Source of the DNA: Christensenella sp. UBA4247
Lineage (GTDB): Bacteria; Bacillota; Clostridia; Christensenellales; CAG-1252
DNA: 56,097 nucleotides
Assembly: GCA_002395405.1 (NCBI GenBank)
Contig: DGWX01000040.1
Location: 1-56,097 of the forward strand
Direction of reading: 5' to 3'
Both the position numbers and the translations under genes were made by a program. Below the pieces are notes generated by a model that was not told the origin of the DNA, searched no databases, and saw only the letters and a list, made by a program, of their open reading frames with translations. How positions within the stretch are numbered: the stretch's first letter is position 1; every line of letters begins with the position of its first letter. Below are positions 32,062-41,400 of the stretch, piece by piece.

Positions 32062-33495
32062 TCAAAGGCTCTTTTTCAAAAGGTCGAGAGAGAAGGCGAG
32101 GCGGCGGATCGTTTCGTCTTTTCCGAGGAGTTCCGCCATTTCGGTAGCGCCGCCGGGAGTGGAAGCGCGCCCCGTGATCGCGATGCGGAAAGACCAAAGC
32201 ATTTGCCCTTTTTTCAGCCCCGTTTCTTCCGCTTTGGAAAGGAGAATATCGTGTAGCTCCGTCATATCCCATTTTCCCATTTTTTCGATTGCGGGAAGGG
32301 CGGCTTCGATCGCTTTTAAGGCAACGGAAGCGTCCGTCTTCATCTTTTGATGGTTGAAAAGGGAAAGATCGTACTCGCCGAATTCTTCGAGGAAGTCCAC
32401 GAGGGACGGGATCTCGGAGAGGATCTCCACGCGCGGGATCAAAAGAGGCGCGAGGAGAGAATAATCGTATTTACCGCCGATCTTGGACGCGTCCAAAAAA
32501 GGTTTCGCCGCGGAAACGAACTCGGGAACGGTCATCTTTTTAATGTAGTTGCCGTTCAGCCAGCGCAGTTTCGCTTCGTCGAAAATGGCGGGAGAGATCG
32601 AAACGCCGTCGATCGAGAAGAGGTGGATCAATTCGTCCATCGAAAGCATTTCTTCGTTGTTTTTCGGGCTCCAACCGAGCAGAGCGATATAATTTACGAT
32701 CGCTTCGGGAAGATAGCCTTTTTTTACGAAGTCGTCGAAGTTTGCGTCGCCGTAGCGCTTGCTGAGTTTGCGCTCCTTATCCTTCATAATGGGGGGAAGG
32801 TGAATGTATTGCGGGCGCTCCCAGCCGAACGCGTCGTATAAAAGATTGTACTTCGGGGTGCTGGAAAGATATTCGTTTCCGCGGATCACGTGCGAAATGC
32901 GCATCAGGTGATCGTCCACGACGTTTGCGAAATTATACGTCGGCATTCCGTCGCTTTTTAAGAGGATCGCGTCTTCCATATCTTTATAGGCAACGCTGAT
33001 CTCGCCGTACACGAGGTCGTGATACGAGCTGACGCCGTCCGTTTCGGGAATGTTTTGCCTGACGACGTAGCTTTCTCCGCTTTCGAGCTTGCGACGGATC
33101 TCTTCCTTCGAAAGGCGCAGGCAGCGTTTATCGTACTTCACCGTTCCGCCGTCCGTCATGTCGCGCCCCTTGCAGAAGCAATAATACGCGCCGCCGAGGC
33201 GGATCAATTCTTCGGCGAAACTCTTATAGATCTCTTTGCGTTCGCTTTGTACGTAGCTGTACGGCGCCGCTTCTTTGCCGGGACCTTCGTCATACTCGAT
33301 GCCGGCTTGTTTCAGCGTGTTAAAAATAACGTCCACCGCGCCTTCCACGTAGCGACCTTGGTCGGTATCTTCGATACGAACGATGAATTTACCGCCGTTC
33401 GCTTTCGCGTAAAGATAGGCGTACAGCGCGGTGCGCAGGTTTCCGATATGCATAAACCCCGTGGGACTCGGGGCGAATCTGGTACGAACTTCCAT
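32062..33495 (-). CDS. gltX: Glutamyl-tRNA synthetase
   Basis: Class I synthetase charging tRNA-Glu (and tRNA-Gln where the transamidase route is used). The 477-residue protein has the Rossmann opening RFAPSPTGFMHIGNLRTALY with the HIGH variant HIGN (16-19), and a KMSKS variant KLSKR followed by 'YGDANFDDF'. The zinc Cys pattern is reduced to YCFC...YDKRC. The C-terminal anticodon-binding domain is complete. GGAGGATACT precedes the ATG and it has its own promoter. Whether it is a discriminating or non-discriminating enzyme cannot be told. Confidence 0.95.
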   Translation of the reverse strand: MEVRTRFAPSPTGFMHIGNLRTALYAYLYAKANGGKFIVRIEDTDQGRYVEGAVDVIFNTLKQAGIEYDEGPGKEAAPYSYVQSERKEIYKSFAEELIRLGGAYYCFCKGRDMTDGGTVKYDKRCLRLSKEEIRRKLESGESYVVRQNIPETDGVSSYHDLVYGEISVAYKDMEDAILLKSDGMPTYNFANVVDDHLMRISHVIRGNEYLSSTPKYNLLYDAFGWERPQYIHLPPIMKDKERKLSKRYGDANFDDFVKKGYLPEAIVNYIALLGWSPKNNEEMLSMDELIHLFSIDGVSISPAIFDEAKLRWLNGNYIKKMTVPEFVSAAKPFLDASKIGGKYDYSLLAPLLIPRVEILSEIPSLVDFLEEFGEYDLSLFNHQKMKTDASVALKAIEAALPAIEKMGKWDMTELHDILLSKAEETGLKKGQMLWSFRIAITGRASTPGGATEMAELLGKDETIRRLAFSLDLLKKSL

Positions 33496-33516
33496 AGTAT
33501 CCTCCGTTTAATATAA

Positions 33517-33545
33517 AGTATAATGCAAATCCCGAGGGAAATCAA
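33517..33545 (-). promoter_or_regulatory. gltX promoter
   Basis: Minus-strand TTGATT (33545-33540), 17-base spacer, TATACT (33522-33517). Confidence 0.65.
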
Positions 33546-33643
33546 ACGAATACGCATAATCTAAGCGTCCTTCCCTCTTTTTCGTTCTGATCCGCGTTAA
33601 ACGCGCATAAAAATAATCGATCAATTTTTCGGAGAGTGAAAAT

Positions 33644-33913
33644 ATGGAAAAGCAGTCGATCGTAAAAAAAGCGCACGCCGTTACGTTAAAGGAAGAAGCC
33701 ACGATCACCGGGATCACGCAGGTCGTCAGCGTAACGGATAAGGAGGTCGTACTCGCGGTGGGGGATCGCCGCTTAACTTTGACCGGGAGCGGGTTCAGCG
33801 CGGATAAACTCTCGCTTGAAGAGGGCGTGATCGTCGTTAAAGGCGAGGTTTCGCAGCTTAAATATTCCGCGGCGGCGGAAGGGAAAAGCCTGATCAAGCG
33901 ATTGTTCAAATGA
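33644..33913 (+). CDS. yabP: Sporulation protein YabP
   Basis: Small YabP/YqfC-family protein of 89 residues, needed for spore coat and cortex assembly in Bacilli. The sequence shows the family pattern of short beta strands: HAVTLKEEATITGITQVVSV, 'EVVLAVGDRRLTLTGSGFS' and 'LSLEEGVIVVKGEVSQLKY' (the GEV/I-x-x-L-x-Y end). GGAGAG precedes the ATG. It overlaps yabQ by four bases, the same pairing as in B. subtilis, where SigE controls both. No certain SigE promoter was identified upstream. Confidence 0.9.
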   Translation: MEKQSIVKKAHAVTLKEEATITGITQVVSVTDKEVVLAVGDRRLTLTGSGFSADKLSLEEGVIVVKGEVSQLKYSAAAEGKSLIKRLFK

Positions 33914-34491
33914 TCGGGAAAGAGAGCGCCGTCGTTTGTCTTTTGTTTCTTTGGGGCGCGGCGGCGGGCTTCGCGTCCTGCGTTTTGAACGTTCTCGGAC
34001 GCGCGTCCAAAAGCGCGCGGGCTTTTTTCGATTGTCTGATCGCGGCGGAAGGGGCGGCGGCGTTTTTTTTCGGATCGTACACGGCGAGCGGCGGCGAATT
34101 TCGTTTGTATTCTCTGCTGTCTTTCGCGCTCGGCGCTTTTCTCGCGATGAAAGCGGGGGTTCGCGTTTATCCCGCTTTGAAGAAACTCGCTCGGAGGATT
34201 TTTTCTCCCTTGCTCTCCCTTGAACGCACCTTGGAGAAAAAGATCGCGGAAAAGACGGAACCGATCGTAAAAAAGCGGCGGGAGAGGGCAGACAGGCGAA
34301 AGGAAAGAAGAAACGAGAGACGAAAGGAAAGGGAGAAAAAAATAGAAGCGCGAAGAGCGGAAAAAGCGGCGACCGCCGAGAGGCGGAAAAGGGCGGTCGA
34401 AAAAGAAGGAGAAGAGAGGATCAGCGACCGAAGACGCGCGGCGGGCGTGCGCGCTTCCCTTAAAGGGAAGGCGAGAAGGCAAAGTGATTGA
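33910..34491 (+). CDS. yabQ: YabQ-like spore cortex biosynthesis membrane protein
   Basis: The 193-residue protein has four hydrophobic segments in the first 95 residues (LLFLWGAAAGFASCVLNVLG and later), a conserved Arg/Lys-rich break, then a highly charged C-terminal tail (about 105-193) almost entirely of Arg, Lys and Glu, probably a coiled or disordered cytoplasmic extension. Assignment as YabQ rests mainly on its coupling to yabP and the hydrophobic N-terminal layout. In B. subtilis YabQ is needed for cortex formation. The tail is longer and more basic than I would expect of a typical YabQ. Confidence 0.75.
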   Translation: MIGKESAVVCLLFLWGAAAGFASCVLNVLGRASKSARAFFDCLIAAEGAAAFFFGSYTASGGEFRLYSLLSFALGAFLAMKAGVRVYPALKKLARRIFSPLLSLERTLEKKIAEKTEPIVKKRRERADRRKERRNERRKEREKKIEARRAEKAATAERRKRAVEKEGEERISDRRRAAGVRASLKGKARRQSD

Positions 34492-34517
34492 CAGAAAGAA
34501 CCTCTTTGCGATACAAT
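34488..34517 (+). promoter_or_regulatory. Promoter of the degenerate hydrolase gene
   Basis: TTGACA (34488-34493), overlapping the end of yabQ, 18-base spacer, TACAAT (34512-34517). The transcript would begin at about 34524, directly ahead of the structured leader. Confidence 0.75.
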
Positions 34518-34524
34518 ATCGAAA

Positions 34525-34588
34525 GACGGAAATAAAGAGGCGAAGAAAAATCTCTTCGTCCGCGCCGTCTTAAAGAAAAAACGAAGAG
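34525..34588 (+). promoter_or_regulatory. Leader with alternative pairings that can mask the ribosome binding site
   Basis: GACGG (34525-34529) pairs with CCGTC (34565-34569) around an inner CGAAGA/TCTTCG stem (34541-34546 with 34553-34558). Alternatively CTCTTCGT (34552-34559) pairs perfectly with ACGAAGAG (34581-34588), which contains the Shine-Dalgarno of the next gene. The two folds exclude each other. Confidence 0.4.
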
Positions 34589-34597
34589 GTCAGAATC

Positions 34598-36211
34598 GTG
34601 GCTATCAAATTTCTAACGCCGGTTCAGCTGTGGCAGGATTTCGATCCCGTAAGCGAACCGCTCGACATATCGGTTTCTTATTCCGAGCAAGAGGGCGCCA
34701 TTACGATCAAAGGCGCGTATTTTACCGCGATCAAAGAAGGGGAAGAGCAGGTCAGGGCGTTCGCCGAAGTCAAAACGCAGGCGGACAAGCCGAAAAAAGC
34801 GCTTGTTTGCGTCCTGACGGAGAAAAACCAATCCGCGCTGGCGGATAGTTTCGACGAGCTTTTGAAGCGCGGTTTCGCCGTTATGACGGTGGACGTCAGC
34901 GGCATTGCGGATGAAAAAGGAAACGCGGCGAAATATTCTCCCGCCTTTTCCTACGCGTCGTACGCGGCGGGCGTTCCCGATCGATTCCTCGCGTCTCCCT
35001 CCGCGAAAAATTCCCCCGTTTTCCTTTGGGCGAAGATCGTTCGCCGAGCGATCACGTTGATCGAGTATTTCTATCCCAAAATCAAAGTTTCCGTAATGGG
35101 CGCAAGGACGGCGGCGGACGTTGCTTGGCAGGTTGCCGCGGCGGACGAAAGGATCGCCGCGTTGCTCGCGCTTCTCGGAGATTATTCCGAACCGCCCGTA
35201 AGCGAAGGAGACAGTTCGAACGCGGATAGTTACACGATGGCGCTCAGCGCCAAAAGCGCGGCTCGCCGCATTACCTGCCCCTGCTTGATCGCAACTTGCG
35301 CAAACGCGCGCGGCGGCGACGTGGAAAAGATCAGCGAGGTCGCGAATCAGATGCAAGAGGGCGTTCCCTTTGCTTTGACCGTCTCTCCGAGGCTGAACGA
35401 CCAGATCCGTGAAGCCGATCTGTTCTCCACCTATAAATGGTTGGATAAAACGATGAAAGGGGAGCCCGCGCCGGAAATTCGTTTGTCGGCGTCTCAGGAA
35501 GAGGACGAGATGAATTTTACCTTGAACGCGCCGATCGGAAAAGTACAGGCAGCCTCGCTATTCGCTTGCTATAACGGTCGGCCGCCCGAGTATCGCCATT
35601 GGCACGAGTTCCCGATGAAGAAACACGAAGACGGTTCTTTTACCGCTTCCGTTCCCGTTTGGGAGGGGGATCGGGAGATCTTCGCGTATGCGTCCGTTTC
35701 CGCCCCGGGCGGTTTATACTTCGCCACGAAGGGCGTTGGGACGCTTTGTTCCTCTCTCACCCGTTATCACGTCAGCCAGTTCCTTTTGGACACTGCCTCG
35801 GATCACGGGTTTTATTCGGATAATTCGAAAGAAACCTTCCTTTCGTACGAAGGGGATTTTGCTATTGAAGACGCGCCGGACGGCGTTCCGGGATTTACGG
35901 GGAAAGGCTGCCTTCGAACGAACATTCTTTCGGAGAGCGATCGCTATGAACCGGCTTCTTCGCTGCATATCAGCGTGTATTCGAAAAAAGACGCGGAGAT
36001 CCGGGTTTGCCTTTTGAAAGAGGAAGGCGACGCCGTCGCTTGCTATACGGCGCAAGTATCGGTGGAAGGGGAAGAATGGACGCGCCTTTCTTTGGAAACG
36101 GACGATTTTAAGACGGACGAACTCATTCCGATGAAAGATTGGACGGGTCTTCTCGGTATCGTTTTGCCCGATACGGACGATACATATTATAATAATTTCC
36201 TTTGGATGTAA
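34598..36211 (+). CDS. Alpha/beta-hydrolase-like protein with degenerate nucleophile
   Basis: Unrecognised 537-residue soluble protein, GTG start with GAGG eight bases before. Residues about 25-300 have the order of an alpha/beta-hydrolase fold: strand-rich start, a 'KKALVCVLTEKNQ' strand, 'FAVMTVDVSGIAD', then an 'IKVSVMGARTAADVAWQVAA' segment where the nucleophile elbow should be. That elbow reads GARTA, without the GxSxG serine, so the domain is probably not a classical esterase. The C-terminal 220 residues look like a beta domain. No signal peptide. Signal peptidase I follows three bases later. Confidence 0.75.
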   Translation: MAIKFLTPVQLWQDFDPVSEPLDISVSYSEQEGAITIKGAYFTAIKEGEEQVRAFAEVKTQADKPKKALVCVLTEKNQSALADSFDELLKRGFAVMTVDVSGIADEKGNAAKYSPAFSYASYAAGVPDRFLASPSAKNSPVFLWAKIVRRAITLIEYFYPKIKVSVMGARTAADVAWQVAAADERIAALLALLGDYSEPPVSEGDSSNADSYTMALSAKSAARRITCPCLIATCANARGGDVEKISEVANQMQEGVPFALTVSPRLNDQIREADLFSTYKWLDKTMKGEPAPEIRLSASQEEDEMNFTLNAPIGKVQAASLFACYNGRPPEYRHWHEFPMKKHEDGSFTASVPVWEGDREIFAYASVSAPGGLYFATKGVGTLCSSLTRYHVSQFLLDTASDHGFYSDNSKETFLSYEGDFAIEDAPDGVPGFTGKGCLRTNILSESDRYEPASSLHISVYSKKDAEIRVCLLKEEGDAVACYTAQVSVEGEEWTRLSLETDDFKTDELIPMKDWTGLLGIVLPDTDDTYYNNFLWM

Positions 36212-36214
36212 GAT

Positions 36215-36877
36215 ATGGAAGAGAGACGGGAAGGCAAAAAAGCGCTGAGAATAATCGTTGAGGTGATGCTGTGTTTGCTCATCGCCGTTTTGCTCGTCGG
36301 CGTGATCCAGCAGTTCTTTCTCGCGCCCGTCGCGGTTGTCGGCGAATCGATGATGCCCACCTTCAATTCGGAAGGGGACAAAGTGTACGTCCAAAAAAAG
36401 TTTTATAAAATTTCGAGAGGGGACGTGATCGTTTTTTATCGTCCCAATTCGGAAGAGGTTACGAGTAAGAACCCCGCAAATTCCATCTCGATCGCGGATT
36501 TTTTCAATTCTCTTCCCTTCGTGAATAAGATCCCCAAAGTAAATGAAGACGCCTCTTCCGATTACACTTGCGTGATCAAACGCGTGATCGGCGTGGAGGG
36601 AGACAATATCGAGATCCGATACGTTTCCGCCTCGCAAGCCCAGCTTTTGAGAAACGGCAGCGTCGTAAACGACTTTTTGATGACCCCCGAGATCTATTTC
36701 GGATACGGCGGCGTCAAAGAGGGCAGTTGGACGGTCGGGAAAGGGGAGCTTTTCGTTCTCGGAGACAATCGAAACAACAGTTACGACAGCGAAGATTACG
36801 GGCCCATTCAGGCGTCTTGGCTGATGGGAAAGGTCGTTCTCGCGAAGATCGGCGGGAAATATAAGAGAACTTTGTAA
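36215..36877 (+). CDS. lepB: Signal peptidase I
   Basis: Membrane serine protease that removes signal peptides during protein export. The 220-residue protein has one N-terminal membrane helix (about 10-32), the catalytic Ser45 in VGESMMPT, the general-base Lys122 in CVIKRVIGVEGD, and the C-terminal boxes GELFVLGDNRNNSYDSEDYG and VVLAKIGG-type end. There is an unusual insert (about 78-112, rich in Asn and Ser) between the Ser and Lys regions. It begins three bases after the preceding stop and shares one base spacing with the lipoprotein gene downstream. Confidence 0.95.
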   Translation: MEERREGKKALRIIVEVMLCLLIAVLLVGVIQQFFLAPVAVVGESMMPTFNSEGDKVYVQKKFYKISRGDVIVFYRPNSEEVTSKNPANSISIADFFNSLPFVNKIPKVNEDASSDYTCVIKRVIGVEGDNIEIRYVSASQAQLLRNGSVVNDFLMTPEIYFGYGGVKEGSWTVGKGELFVLGDNRNNSYDSEDYGPIQASWLMGKVVLAKIGGKYKRTL

Positions 36878-36878
36878 A

Positions 36879-37673
36879 ATGAAAAGAATTTCGGCGTTTT
36901 TTCTCGTTATACTTTTCGTTTGCCTTTGTTTTGCGTCCTGCGCGGATAAGAACAAGGATCCGAAGAAGGACGTTTTTACCGTTTCTTTCAGTACGTCCTA
37001 TTTATCTTCGTCGGCGCTTACGCCTTCTTCCGCGTCCGTTACGCGCGGCGAAACGGTTTCCGAACCGAACTTTTCTTACGAAGCGCAGGCGGGTTACGTC
37101 GTCCGTTGGGTCAGAGATATCGCGTCTCCCGCTCCGTACGACTTTTCTTCTCCCGTCGGCGAATCGTTTACCCTTTACGCGCTCGAATTGCCGCGCGCTT
37201 ATTCGATCACTTATCTTTTGCAAATGGGGAAAAATTCGCCCGCAAACCCCGCCTCGTATGACAAAAACAGCGAAATAACCTTTTTTGCTCCCACCGCTCC
37301 CTTCGGTTATAAGTTCTTAAAATGGTGTTATTATGACGATCCGAACAGTTCGGTAACGGGGATAAAGAAGGGCTCGGAAGGCGACCTCGTTCTTCGCGCG
37401 GTCTTTTCTCCCGTTTCTTACGAAGTCTTGTATTACGGGCTGGAAGGCGCGGAAAATCCGAATCCCGCAAAATACGTTTTCGGGGAGACTTTATCCCTTG
37501 AAAGTCCCTTGCGCGATGGATATCGATTCGAGGGATTTACCATTTTGGGCGACAAGGAAGGCGCGGTCGTATCCGCGCTGACTCCGTCCTTCGTCAGTGA
37601 AAACAAAGACGCTATTTTCAAAGCCAACGGAAGCTCGATCATTCTCTTTGCGAATTGGGAGGAAATAAAATGA
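36879..37673 (+). CDS. Lipoprotein with InlB-like (Flg_new/Listeria-Bacteroides) repeats
   Basis: Exported protein of 264 residues. The signal peptide ends in the lipobox FAS-C with Cys21 as lipidated residue, then an acidic linker. Three beta-grasp repeats of about 60-70 residues follow (roughly 35-105, 106-180, 181-264); the last shows the InlB-type 'YEVLYYGLEGAENPNPAKYV' then 'GETLSLESPLRDGYRFEGF'. Such domains occur in surface proteins with adhesive or glycan-binding roles. It starts one base after lepB and overlaps the SDR gene by four bases, so it is co-translated with both. Confidence 0.8.
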   Translation: MKRISAFFLVILFVCLCFASCADKNKDPKKDVFTVSFSTSYLSSSALTPSSASVTRGETVSEPNFSYEAQAGYVVRWVRDIASPAPYDFSSPVGESFTLYALELPRAYSITYLLQMGKNSPANPASYDKNSEITFFAPTAPFGYKFLKWCYYDDPNSSVTGIKKGSEGDLVLRAVFSPVSYEVLYYGLEGAENPNPAKYVFGETLSLESPLRDGYRFEGFTILGDKEGAVVSALTPSFVSENKDAIFKANGSSIILFANWEEIK

Positions 37674-38389
37674 AAGCAGTCGTAACGGGAGCGAGCGGCG
37701 GCATCGGATCCGCCGTTGCGCGCGCGTTTGCAAAAAGAGGCGACAGCGTCGCTCTTCTCTATCGAAACAATGAAAGCGCGGCTCTGTCTCTCGCCGAAGA
37801 ACTTGCTTCGTTCGGCGGAATGATCGTAACGAAGCGCGTGGACTTTTCGGACGCGGAAGGAACGGAAAACGCGCTTGCGGAGCTGGAAAAACAGTTTGGC
37901 GCGCCCGACGTTCTCGTAAACGCGGCGGGGATCTCGAAAGTTTCTCTCGCTTTGGACTTTACGGCGAGCGAATGGGACGAGATCTTTCAGGTCAACGCGC
38001 GCTCGGTTTTCCTTTGCTCCCGATGGGCGGCGAAAAATATGAAAGCGGGCGGCAGGATCGTAAACGTTTCTTCGATCTGGGGTTCGCGCGCCGCGCCCTG
38101 CGAAGCGGCTTACGCGGCTTCCAAAGCGGCGGTGGAAAGTTTTACCAAAAGTTTTGCCGCCGAAGTGGGCAGCCTCGGGATTACGGTAAACGCCGTGGCG
38201 GCGGGAATGATCGACACCAAAATGAACGACTGTTTTACCGCGGAAGAAAAATCCGATTTTATCGAATCTCTCGCGATTTCCCGTATCGGAACGCCGGAAG
38301 ACGTCGCTTCCGCCGTTCTTTTCCTCGCAAGCGAAGAGGCGAGCTATATCAGCGGCGCCGTTCTCGAAGTTTCGGGCGGGCTTCGATAG
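37670..38389 (+). CDS. SDR oxidoreductase, FabG-like
   Basis: Short-chain dehydrogenase/reductase of 239 residues, cytosolic. Cofactor motif TGASGGIGSAVA (about 6-17), structural NAG/NAAG (VNAAGIS), catalytic Ser in VNVSSIWGS and YxxxK in YAASKAAVESFTK, and a C-terminal ISGAVLEVSGGL like FabG. It could be a 3-oxoacyl-ACP reductase or a different NAD(P)H reductase; there is no fatty-acid gene next to it. ATG at 37670 overlaps the preceding stop, with GGAGGAAATAAA before it. No terminator was found in the 76 bases after it. Confidence 0.88.
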   Translation: MKAVVTGASGGIGSAVARAFAKRGDSVALLYRNNESAALSLAEELASFGGMIVTKRVDFSDAEGTENALAELEKQFGAPDVLVNAAGISKVSLALDFTASEWDEIFQVNARSVFLCSRWAAKNMKAGGRIVNVSSIWGSRAAPCEAAYAASKAAVESFTKSFAAEVGSLGITVNAVAAGMIDTKMNDCFTAEEKSDFIESLAISRIGTPEDVASAVLFLASEEASYISGAVLEVSGGLR

Positions 38390-38430
38390 TTTTATTCTTT
38401 TTCTCTCGACCTTTCTGTCAAAACCCCCTA

Positions 38431-38459
38431 TTGACATTCGTGCGCGCGTGTAGTAATAT
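38431..38459 (+). promoter_or_regulatory. Promoter giving a leaderless giant-lipoprotein transcript
   Basis: Perfect TTGACA (38431-38436), 17-base spacer, TAATAT (38454-38459), with exactly six bases to the ATG and no Shine-Dalgarno. Transcription should begin at the start codon. Confidence 0.65.
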
Positions 38460-38465
38460 TATTAT

Positions 38466-41400
38466 ATGCGCAAAAAAATAATCTCTTTGGTTTTAATATC
38501 CTTGCTTTTGTTCGCGGCTTTGACCGCGCTTGTTTCTTGTCGTAGGGTTCGTTCGAACGGAACTCCGATCGAGGGTCGGGTCGTTCCCGTGTCCGGCGCG
38601 ATGAACACGGTGTACGCCGCGATGCTCCGCTCGGACGGGTCGGTCGGCGTCAATTATTTTACGCTTCGTTTCGGCGGAACCGTTACGAAAGGCGAAACGC
38701 CGCTTGATTTTGCTTTCAAAGGCGCGTTCGATATTTCCGAGGTCAATCGCGAGAACGATACGAGAACGCAGCTTTCTTTGGAAGTGAAGCAGGGCGGGAT
38801 CGAAAAACTCGCTTTTTACGTTTCCGAAGGAAAAGCCTATTTGCATTTCCCGCCGTACGCTCTTTACGCGCGCATTTCCGACTTCAATTTCGCAAAGGTC
38901 GTGTACGAACTGTATTCGGAAAAAAAGAACGGAACGATCAAACGGGTGGCGGATATGCTTCCGGAGATCGCAAGCCGCATCTTTAACGGGTGCCGCTATT
39001 TTTCGGAAAACGGAATAGAGACCTATCGCTTCTTTTTGTCTTACGAACAGCTCTTCGATTCCTTTTCTTCTCTCGTTGCCCAAGCGGACGCAGGCGTTTC
39101 GCCCGCGGAGCTTTCCGATCTTTTCTCCTTTGACGCGGACGAGATCGCGCGCCTGACGGAGACGGAGCCTTATACCGCGATCGACTTCGTCCTTTCCGAA
39201 GGCGTCTTCTTATCTGCGAAAGCGCAAAAAGAGGGAAGCGGTTCGATCGAGCTGACCGATCTCTCGCTGAAAAGCGGAACGGACGCGCTCGAAATGCCCG
39301 CCTCTCTTTCCGCGTTTAACGATTTCAATCCGCTCAATTTCTCCCTTTCGGGAAAAGCGCAGATCAAAACCGCCGTTACAAACGGAGACAAAACGCTTCA
39401 TTACGGCGTAACGCTGAATGCCGATTACGACGCCATCTCTTATCCTTTCGATTACGAGATCAAAACCAATTACGTTTCGGGGCAGGGAGTGGACTTCTCC
39501 GTTAAACTGACCGATCCGAACGGGAAAAAGAGCGCGTTCGACCTTCGCGGAGAAACGCTTTACGCGGACCTTTCGGCTTACGGGATCGCGAAATTTAAGC
39601 TCAAAACCTCCGATCTCTCGGAAAAGCTCGCGCTTACCGGCTTCAAGGATACGGATGAATATACGTTCAAAGACAAGCTCCGCTTGCTTGCTCTTCTCGT
39701 TGCGGGAAGAAAGGCGAACGGAGATGTGATCCGATACGAGCTCGGAGCCGATTTCTTCTCCGTCTTTTCCGAAAAGATCGGTTTCCTCGGACTTTTCGGA
39801 GTGGACGGCGCTTCCTTCTCTTGGGATACGAGGAACAACCGTTTGCAAGACTTTTCGGCGTCCGTTTCTCTCGGCTCGATGACGTTTGCGCTTTCCGCGC
39901 CGACGTTTACCTTCGGTTCTCCCGTGACCTTACCTTCCGTTTCGCAAGAGAGCGAATACGCGGATCTTTCGGCGCGTACGTCCACGCGCGTTCGCTCGTC
40001 GGGAACGATGCTCGAACAAACGTCCTTTAAGTCGGACGGCGAATTCTTGTCCGCCCTTCTTTCCTCTCTCGGCGGGGAAGAGGTTTCTTTGTCCGCGGAG
40101 GGCGGGCTTTCTTATTCCTCCGATATTGCGTACGGCGCCTCGGGGGCGATCTCCCGCGCGTTCGTTCAGTTTTACGCTTCTTCCGGTTCGGAGGTCGTAA
40201 AGCTCTATTACACCGCCGAAACGAAGGAGAATTTCTATTTGATCTATCCCGAGAGCGCGGGCGTGCGCCCGGTGCGGACGCTGACGCTTGCGGAGGACCC
40301 GTTCGCGGCCTTTAACGAGGCAAGCGGCGTAACTCCGTCCGGAAACGCGGTCAGGCTGTATTTCCGCGCGCGCGAAAACGCGTTTACCGTTGAGGCGAAC
40401 GCGGGGCTGGCGCGCCTCGTTCGCGAAAAACTTTCGATCCTGTATCCCGATCTCTCTTTGGCGTGGATAAACGACGTTGCGTATCGTCGCTTGTCTCTCC
40501 GCATAACGGAGAACGCTTTGAACGCGACCGTTGTGTTTGATTCGGATAACGAGCTGTACGTTAACGCAAATTCCTTCTCCCTTTCTTTTAACGAAGAATT
40601 TTCCCTTGTCTCTCTCGATTCCGCCGTTCCGGAGCGAATTTATCTTCTCTCCGAAAACGATATGCCCGTTTATGCGGAAGCGACCTTTACGGATAACGTA
40701 AAATACCGTCTGTCGCTTTTGGCGTACGGCTCGGAAGAGCGCGTGTGGACGTATGCGGGCGTTCCGACGGGAATGGGGCTTAAAGGCGCTTCGACTTCCG
40801 TAACCGCTTCCGCGGCGCTTCTCGGAAAGAGCGTGGAGAAAAAGATCGCGGTGGACGTTTCTCCCGCAACGGACGTGGCGCTCTCGGGCGGCGCGGCGTA
40901 CGCTTCGAAGTATGACGTAACGGAGAAGAAATTTACTTTCGATTTGTATAACGACGTTTCGCCTTCTACCGTCCTATCCTCTTACGATCTTATGATGGTG
41001 GACGTGGACGGAACGATGTACGTAAAAGACGTAACGTGGGATATGACCGGCGTCAGCACCGCTTCTTCCGATCGGAACTTTACCGTCAGACCGCGCGTTA
41101 AGACCTATTTCGGAAACGAGATATTCCTCGGCGGCGTCGCGAACTTTACTTTGTCCATAACGGGCGGAAAGGCGAAGAGCACCGATTACTCGCTGACTTT
41201 CGTGGCGTATGACGGAAAAGATCCCTTAAACGCTTCCGTTTATTCCGACGTTTTGAACGTAACGACGGAAGACGGGCGCTCCGTAACCGTTGAAACCGTC
41301 GGCTGGGATCTGACCAATTCGAACGTGGAGGCGAGAAGGCAGGCGGGAACTCTATACGAATATAAAACCGATCCCGCGCAGCCCGATAAAGTCAAAGCGA

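Noticed and set aside
33546..33643. SigE-type promoter for yabP (CATAATCT near 33556)
   Set aside because: The -10-like sequence is about 90 bases from the start and no acceptable -35 element lies at 13-15 bases upstream. Left unassigned although SigE control is expected.
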